From: Streptomyces sp. NRRL WC-3742 | GTDB taxonomy: Bacteria > Actinomycetota > Actinomycetes > Streptomycetales > Streptomycetaceae | Assembly (NCBI RefSeq): GCF_000720635.1 | Contig: NZ_JOCF01000127.1 | Location: 1 to 9,397 of the forward strand | DNA: 9,397 nt | Direction: 5' to 3' | Shown: piece after piece, positions 5,745 to 9,397 of the stretch | Numbering within the stretch: position 1 is the stretch's first letter | Layout of the letters: every line of letters starts with the position of its first letter | The notes under the pieces: generated by a model | Database searches by the model: none | What the model saw: only the letters and a program-made list of their open reading frames with translations | What the model was told of the DNA's origin: nothing | Made by a program: the position numbers and the translations under genes

Positions 5745-6238
5745 CGGCCGGGCCGGGCAGCGCGTCCGGCGCCGACCGCGTCGTCCATCACCTGGGCGAG
5801 GTGGGGTAGTTCCCGCTCGTACCAGGTCAGGACGGTGCCCGGCATGGCCAGGGCCAGGGAGGTCACGGCGGCCAGAGCGATTCGCTCCCCGCCCGTGAGC
5901 TCCGGGAGCGTCTCTAGGTTGGCAGTGCCGAGCAGCACGCCGCCGTCCAGGCGGTAGCGCAGCTCCGCGGCGAGCTCGTTGTCGTTGCCGGGGATGATCT
6001 CGCGGGTGCAGGTCTGCTCGATCGCGTCGGCGGTCAGCTCCAGCATCCGCCCGTGCACCTTGACCGGCTGTCGGCGGGCCAGCTCCCGCACCCAGACCGC
6101 CGCCCGCTCCCCGGCCGCTGCGGCTACCTGCAGCCCGGCGCGCTCCTCCTCGGTCAGCTCCTGCCCGGCTGGCGCGGACTCGGACCCGGCTTCGAGAGAG
6201 GAGGGGATCGGCACCCGGGACAGCGGAGAAGACGTCAT
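5741..6238 (-). CDS. Hypothetical protein, first gene of the minus operon
   Basis: This 165-residue protein has a Ser/Pro-rich N-terminus, a long helical stretch (LTEEERAGLQVAAAAGERAA at 29-48), a middle containing VKVHGRMLELTADAIEQTCT, and a moderately hydrophobic helix near 122-138 (RIALAAVTSLALAMPGTV) that looks too short and broken for a sure membrane span. I do not recognise the family. The ATG at 6238 faces the repeat hub and is the first gene of a three-gene operon (4-bp overlap with the second gene, 33-nt gap to the third). No clear Shine-Dalgarno sequence precedes the ATG and I could not find a good -10 at the leaderless spacing, so the start is less certain than the gene. Confidence 0.62.
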   Translation of the reverse strand: MTSSPLSRVPIPSSLEAGSESAPAGQELTEEERAGLQVAAAAGERAAVWVRELARRQPVKVHGRMLELTADAIEQTCTREIIPGNDNELAAELRYRLDGGVLLGTANLETLPELTGGERIALAAVTSLALAMPGTVLTWYERELPHLAQVMDDAVGAGRAARPGR

Positions 6239-6273
6239 ACCGGTGCAACCGCCCGCCGGACCGGACGGTCACG

Positions 6274-6544
6274 GGTGCAGCAAGGCCACCCTCGCTGCAC
6301 CCGGGCGCGCTGCTGCACCCCGTGTACCAACACGGTCCGTGCCACGCCCTGCTGCTGCACCACCGGGTGCCGCGACTGCGACGGGCCGCAGCGGGACAAC
6401 CTGGCGTTGCGCGGGACAACCTGGACAAGGGGTCTCCGGGTAGCAGGACAAGGGGGTGGGCGGCTACGGCCGGTGACGGGACAACATGCCGCGCTGCTGC
6501 ACCAGGTAGCGGGACAACGTGCAGCAGCAGCGCATGGTGCAGCA
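6274..6544. repeat. GGTGCAGCA / TGCTGCACC repeats (seven copies, both orientations)
   Basis: A 9-bp element occurs as GGTGCAGCA at 6274-6282 and 6536-6544, CGTGCAGCA at 6518-6526, TGCTGCACC at 6311-6319, 6353-6361 and 6495-6503, and CGCTGCACC at 6293-6301. A related GGTGCAACC lies at 6242-6250. The copies nearest the edges face each other (6274 and 6293; 6495 and 6518/6536). They occupy the intergenic region between divergent transcription units. Repeats of this size and number in a plasmid intergenic region suggest iterons, a partition site or clustered operators. Confidence 0.65.
6391..6518 (+). repeat. CGGGACAAC direct-repeat array with helical phasing
   Basis: The core CGGGACAAC occurs at 6392-6400, 6412-6420, 6477-6485 and 6510-6518, with a variant CAGGACAAG at 6444-6452. 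Start-to-start distances are 20, 32, 33 and 33 bp, close to two and three turns of DNA, so bound proteins would lie on one face. The first two copies are part of a 14-bp exact repeat (6391-6404 and 6411-6424). The 6444 and 6510 copies share the longer form GGTAGC-R-GGACAA, 66 bp apart. This is what one expects of iterons or a cooperative operator. They share GGACAA with the DnaA box but lack its remaining bases. Confidence 0.7.
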
Positions 6545-6553
6545 GCGGGGAGT

Positions 6554-6687
6554 TTCGGGCCGGTCCGCGATCCAGGTTCCTTGATGGCCGTCCGGGTGGC
6601 CGGGAGTTCGGACCGATCCGAATTGAGCTGGGGTCTGGGTGATCGTCAAGGTTACGATCCGGGGCATGCAAAACGGATCGGTCCGAA
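6554..6687. promoter_or_regulatory. Palindromic sites TTCGGAYCGRTCCGAA upstream of and at the start of the zinc-finger gene
   Basis: TTCGGACCGATCCGAA lies at 6607-6622 and AACGGATCGGTCCGAA at 6672-6687, the second inside the first codons of the zinc-finger gene. A degenerate copy, TTCGGGCCGGTCCGCG, lies at 6554-6569, 53 bp before the first. All are imperfect palindromes around CGGAYCGRTCCG. They bracket the candidate -10 at 6653-6658, so binding could repress or activate the gene. Two further copies lie inside the coding sequence and are listed separately. Confidence 0.6.
6653..6665 (+). promoter_or_regulatory. Candidate -10 of a leaderless promoter
   Basis: TACGAT (6653-6658) fits TAnnnT and ends 7 nt before the ATG at 6666, so the transcript would begin at or next to the start codon. 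No convincing -35 lies 16-19 bp upstream. The element resembles TACGTT before the gene starting at 3776 (minus) and TACATA before the gene starting at 3889. Confidence 0.4.
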
Positions 6688-7988
6688 ATTCCGGTGCTGC
6701 TGACGTGCTGTTCGACGTGGCGGTCGGTGCGGTGTGCGAGCGGAAGGGGTGCGAGCAGATCGTGCCGCCGCCGGAGCGGGGCAGGCGCGGGCGCCGGTCG
6801 AAGTACTGCTCGACGGCGTGCAAGTCCGCGGCGGCCAGAGACAAGGCCAAGGACGACGGCCTGGAGGGCGCACAGGCGGAGGTGCTGCGGTGCGCGAAGG
6901 CGGCCGTGGACGCCGCCCGGGCGTTCCTGGACACGGTGGACGACGATCCGATGGGTGCCTACGACGCCTTCTACACCGCGCACGCCACGCTCTGTGCCCG
7001 AGCCCGGGAGGCCGCGGAGGACGTGCGGGACGAGGTCCGCTGGCCCGGCCTGACCGGGCCGCAGCTCGAGCTGCGCCGCGCCGAGGAGACGGTGATGCGC
7101 TCCAACGTGCTGGCCCGTGTCTCCCCGGAAGTCCTGGCCGCCTACCCGCCGGACGGGCCGGCTGTTTCGGATCGGTCCGAAAATCCCGCCCCTGCGGCAC
7201 CCCCGGTCGGACCGGCTGTTTTGGACCGATCCGAAAAGGCGCCCGTGCCGGTGGGGGCAGCGGCGCCGGCTGACACGGAAGAGCGGCAGGCGGAGACATT
7301 CGAGGCGCTGCGGCGCGCCGCCTGCACCATTCCGACGCTCCGGTTCGGCGAGCCGGACCGGCTCGACGACCTGGACCTGACGGTCGGTGAGGGCTGGCTG
7401 CTCGCCTCCTGGGACAACCCGCAGGCCGAGGACGTCCACCAACTGCTCTACCGGGGCCGGTCGATCGGCTGGACCGCGCCGCTGCCGGACGGCCCGTGGG
7501 GGCAGGCCGGGCACATCGCCGCCAAGCACCGGGGATCCAAGGCCGCCGTGGTCCTGACGGACCCGGCCAGCGGGGCCAGTACCCACCGCACCGTCGGCCA
7601 GGCCCTGGACTTCCTGCACCGCACACACATCGAACTGCTGCGCCCCGACCGTGCGATGCCCGGCGTGCAGCGCCTGGCTCTCAAGCGCCCGACCGGCTGG
7701 ATCGTGCCCTCCGCCCGTGGCCTCGGTGACCCCGACCGCGAGGCGCTCGGCGACGGCCTGGTCCACCTCACCTGGCCCGACCACCCGGGCGTCCAGGAGC
7801 TCCAGCAGGGCGGCCGGCCGGTCGGCTGGATCGAGGAGTACGACGTTCAGCGCGGAACCTGGACCGCTCTGATCGACAGCAGCCTCCTCGCTGACGCCGC
7901 CAGCGGCGAACCTTTGCGCTGCCCCGGCGCCGAAGGCGCCCTCGCCCTGCTGCGCCGGGCGCTGGGGGAGCACCTCACCCGCTGGTAG
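6666..7988 (+). CDS. Zinc-finger protein with a duplicated C-terminal domain
   Basis: This 440-residue protein has an N-terminal C-x4-C-x18-C-x3-C zinc motif (C24, C29, C48, C52) within a basic segment (RGRRGRRSKYCSTACKSAAAR), a likely nucleic-acid-binding element. Residues 60-160 are helical. Residues 162-200 form a Pro/Ala linker with two in-frame copies of GPAVxDRSE, 18 codons apart, whose DNA is a palindromic site. Residues 240-318 and 362-431 appear to be two copies of one domain (GEGW...W...RSIGW...GPWGQA...GQALDFL and GDGL...W...RPVGW...GTWTAL...GALALL). I chose the ATG at 6666 because of the -10 at leaderless spacing; an in-frame GTG at 6639 would add nine residues. Its position beside the repeat hub suggests that it binds those sites, a replication, partition or regulatory role. 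This is inference. Confidence 0.68.
   Translation: MQNGSVRNSGAADVLFDVAVGAVCERKGCEQIVPPPERGRRGRRSKYCSTACKSAAARDKAKDDGLEGAQAEVLRCAKAAVDAARAFLDTVDDDPMGAYDAFYTAHATLCARAREAAEDVRDEVRWPGLTGPQLELRRAEETVMRSNVLARVSPEVLAAYPPDGPAVSDRSENPAPAAPPVGPAVLDRSEKAPVPVGAAAPADTEERQAETFEALRRAACTIPTLRFGEPDRLDDLDLTVGEGWLLASWDNPQAEDVHQLLYRGRSIGWTAPLPDGPWGQAGHIAAKHRGSKAAVVLTDPASGASTHRTVGQALDFLHRTHIELLRPDRAMPGVQRLALKRPTGWIVPSARGLGDPDREALGDGLVHLTWPDHPGVQELQQGGRPVGWIEEYDVQRGTWTALIDSSLLADAASGEPLRCPGAEGALALLRRALGEHLTRW
7158..7237. repeat. Two palindromic sites inside the zinc-finger gene
   Basis: TTTCGGATCGGTCCGAAA (7165-7182) and TTTTGGACCGATCCGAAAA (7219-7237) lie in a 54-bp direct repeat that also shares CCGGCTGTTT (7158 and 7212). 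Both encode GPAV-x-DRSE. Asp changes GAT to GAC and Arg CGG to CGA between the copies, so the protein is kept while the asymmetric core is turned into its reverse complement. They match the sites at 6607 and 6672. The TTT/AAA flanks stand out in DNA this GC-rich. Confidence 0.72.
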
Positions 7989-7992
7989 ACCG

Positions 7993-8105
7993 GGCGGGCC
8001 GACGCGGCCGCGCGCGATGGACAGCTTCAGCAGCCGCGCGGCGCGCCTCGGCGGGCCGACGCGGCCGCGCGCGATGGACAGCTTCAGCAGCCGCGCGGCG
8101 CGCCT
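7993..8105. repeat. Exact tandem duplication, period 57 bp
   Basis: A 56-bp sequence at 7993-8048 is repeated without change at 8050-8105, a period of 57 bp or 19 codons. Each copy contains GCCGCGCG and CGCGCGGC separated by about 20 nt, able to form a hairpin, so the array may act as a double terminator or simply be a slippage or repair product. It starts 4 bp after the TAG of the zinc-finger gene and ends 51 bp before the next start. The absence of any mismatch suggests that the duplication is recent. Confidence 0.85.
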
Positions 8106-8156
8106 AGGGACAGGCCGCGCGGCACCGCGCCCGAAGCCGCGGGCGGGGTCGGCACC

Positions 8157-9257
8157 GTGACCGACTGGGCGACCGAGGTCGAGTTCCTGCTGCCGGGCGG
8201 CCGACGCAAGGTACGACCGGACGCGGTGCTCCAGGCCCCCGGGATCGGGGTGCCGGTCCTCATGGTCGAGGTCGACCGCTCCACCATGGCGCCGGAGCGG
8301 GTCGCCGCGAAGTTCACCGCCTACCGCGAGCTGTTCCGCACCAAGGTGAAGAGCACCGACCCCGCGCTGGCCGAGCAGGACCCGGCCGACCGCACGGTGC
8401 ACTGGTGGCGCCGCACCTACCCCGGCCCCCATCCCCGGCCCGGCTACCCGCCCGTCGCCCTGGTCGTCACCGGCGCCGGACCCGTCGCCCTGGCCAACCG
8501 TCAGGAGGTCGTGGCGGACCTGTCGGCCGAGTGCTGGCGCGGCACCGGGTGGACCGTCCCGCAGGACGACAACGACGGCGACGGCTGGCGCGAGTACGAC
8601 GACGCCGTGCCCATCCTCGCGACCACCCTTGAGCTGCTGGCCGAGCACGGCCCCCTCGGCCCCGTCTGGTGGCGCTACGGCCGCCCCGGCCGGCACTGTC
8701 TGCTCGACGCCCTGGAGAACCCGAACAACCGCGCCGCCTACGACCAGCGTCAGAAGGCCCGGGAGAAGAAAGCCCGCCAGGAGCACCGGGAGGGGATGCG
8801 CACCCTCGCCTGCGCCGACTGCGGCAAGGTCCCCAAGGAGGAGAGCACCTGGCACTACGGCCCCGACGGGAACCGCGTGGAGTGGACCCGCCAGCCCGGC
8901 GGCCGCTGCTGGACCTGCCACCAGGACCGCGAGGAACGGCTGGAGCGGGAGGCCGAGGAGCGGCTGGTGGCGGCCCGGGCGGTGAACGCCGGGCTGAGGC
9001 CGTGCTGGTCGTGCCGGGGCTCGATCGGCGGGAAGGAGGGCTCGACGCTGGAGCTGCGGGAGAAGGCCACCCCGGACCGGCTGGAGTGTCCGCAGTGCGC
9101 CAGCGACCGGGAGACGGAGAAGCTGGGCCCGTTGCTGTTGCCCGCCCCGACCAAGCGCGAGCAGATGGCCGCCCTGATCTCCACCCCGGATGACCCCTGG
9201 TGGGAGGACCGCGTGCTGCACGCCAAGCTCTACCCGGCGAAGGGCCGCCAAGTGTGA
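8157..9257 (+). CDS. Replication-relaxation-like protein with two zinc ribbons
   Basis: This 366-residue protein begins with a segment resembling the core of the replication-relaxation family found on actinomycete plasmids: WATEVEF (4-10), VRPDAVL (19-25), VLMVEVDRSTMAPERVAAKF (34-53) and TAYRELF (54-60). The order Glu, Pro-Asp, Glu-x-Asp, Lys resembles a PD-(D/E)XK nuclease fold. The usual N-terminal winged helix of that family is absent. A charged helix (RQKAREKKARQEHREG) leads to two zinc ribbons: C219/C222 with C251/C254, and C283/C286 with C311/C314. The GTG start has only a weak upstream GGGG. The frame stays open upstream to the TAG that ends the zinc-finger gene, so an upstream extension cannot be excluded. 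Probably co-transcribed with the zinc-finger gene; likely a DNA-binding replication or transfer protein. Confidence 0.65.
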   Translation: MTDWATEVEFLLPGGRRKVRPDAVLQAPGIGVPVLMVEVDRSTMAPERVAAKFTAYRELFRTKVKSTDPALAEQDPADRTVHWWRRTYPGPHPRPGYPPVALVVTGAGPVALANRQEVVADLSAECWRGTGWTVPQDDNDGDGWREYDDAVPILATTLELLAEHGPLGPVWWRYGRPGRHCLLDALENPNNRAAYDQRQKAREKKARQEHREGMRTLACADCGKVPKEESTWHYGPDGNRVEWTRQPGGRCWTCHQDREERLEREAEERLVAARAVNAGLRPCWSCRGSIGGKEGSTLELREKATPDRLECPQCASDRETEKLGPLLLPAPTKREQMAALISTPDDPWWEDRVLHAKLYPAKGRQV

Positions 9258-9397
9258 CCTGTTGGTGGTTGTGGGGGTGTTGTGGCCTCTCTGGCCAGGT
9301 TGTCTGGACCTTTGGCTGGTGCTGTTGGGTGGGTGTGCGGGGTTGGTGTCGCCCGTGTTTTGGTGACTGTGTGTGGTGGTGGATGGGGGTTGGGGGG
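9258..9397. other. Extremely G+T-rich non-coding tail
   Basis: From 9261 to the end, by hand count, only about 4 A and 17 C occur in 137 bases, so the + strand is about 85% G+T. There are many GTTGG, GGTGG and GGGGG runs, and the last 25 bases hold several consecutive G-runs that could form a quadruplex. I see no gene here. The asymmetry lies just downstream of a + strand gene, so the RNA-like strand is G-rich, a setting that favours R-loops. It is cut off by the window edge. Confidence 0.6.

Noticed and set aside
6391..6430. CGGGACAAC and CTGGACAAG as DnaA boxes
   Set aside because: They share GGACAA with the reverse complement of TTGTCCACA but differ at two or three other positions, and the exact repeat continues beyond the 9-mer, so an element-specific iteron or operator is a better reading.
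6239..6560. CRISPR-like array
   Set aside because: The repeats are only 9-14 bp, come in several families and orientations, and spacing is 20-33 bp without unique spacers of constant length. No cas gene is present.
5238..9251. Very long minus-strand open frame of 1337 codons
   Set aside because: It is the antisense of the zinc-finger and replication-relaxation-like genes for most of its length, with a low-complexity Arg/Pro/Gly-rich translation. Only the last 168 codons, from the GTG at 5744, look like a real gene.
1..9397. tRNA or rRNA genes, or insertion sequences with transposase
   Set aside because: No cloverleaf-like sequence, rRNA motif, transposase domain or paired terminal inverted repeats could be recognised by eye.

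Overview
The window looks like an accessory or extrachromosomal piece of a Streptomyces-type actinomycete genome, most likely part of a plasmid or an integrated plasmid remnant. The evidence is high G+C with strong G/C preference at third codon positions, GTG and TTG starts beside ATG, several genes with no Shine-Dalgarno sequence but a TAC-type -10 element 7-8 nt before the ATG, and gene families typical of Streptomyces mobile DNA. No ribosomal, metabolic or core housekeeping gene is visible.

Layout. (1) 1-1090 holds no convincing gene. It has five perfect hairpins between 295 and 481, then a slightly AT-rich patch near 766-835, then overlapping inverted repeats (889-1052) leading into a promoter. 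(2) 1094-2799 on + holds three consecutive winged-helix genes. The first two overlap by 7 bp and resemble RepL-type plasmid replication initiators. The third joins a GIY-YIG (T5orf172/MUG113-type) nuclease domain to a C-terminal segment carrying the same L-N-P...G-N-G signature as the first gene. (3) 2800-3400 contains a near-perfect 24-bp palindrome, a probable small + gene and a double terminator. (4) A small unknown gene on - (3411-3776) is divergent from a stand-alone Spo11/topoisomerase VI A-subunit-like protein on + (3889-4737). (5) 4740-4946 is a hairpin-rich convergent intergenic region. (6) 4947-6238 on - is a compact operon of three unknown genes. (7) 6239-6665 is a repeat hub with three repeat families: GGTGCAGCA/TGCTGCACC, helically phased CGGGACAAC, and the palindrome TTCGGAYCGRTCCGAA. 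(8) 6666-7988 on + encodes a zinc-finger protein with an internally duplicated C-terminal domain; its coding sequence contains further copies of the palindrome. (9) 8157-9257 on + encodes a replication-relaxation-like protein with two zinc ribbons. It lies in the same frame as the previous gene, separated by one TAG stop and an exact 57-bp-period tandem duplication. (10) 9258-9397 is an extreme G+T-rich tail.

Working model (inference): the window carries two replication or maintenance modules. The left one is RepL-like initiators plus a nuclease-winged-helix fusion downstream of structured DNA. The right one is an iteron or centromere-like hub flanked by a divergent three-gene operon and two zinc-binding proteins, one of them replication-relaxation-like. 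A Spo11-like DNA-cleaving protein lies between them. The parts that look least described are the GIY-YIG/winged-helix fusion within a row of Rep-like paralogues, and the repeat hub whose palindromes continue inside the zinc-finger gene with synonymous changes that preserve the DNA site.
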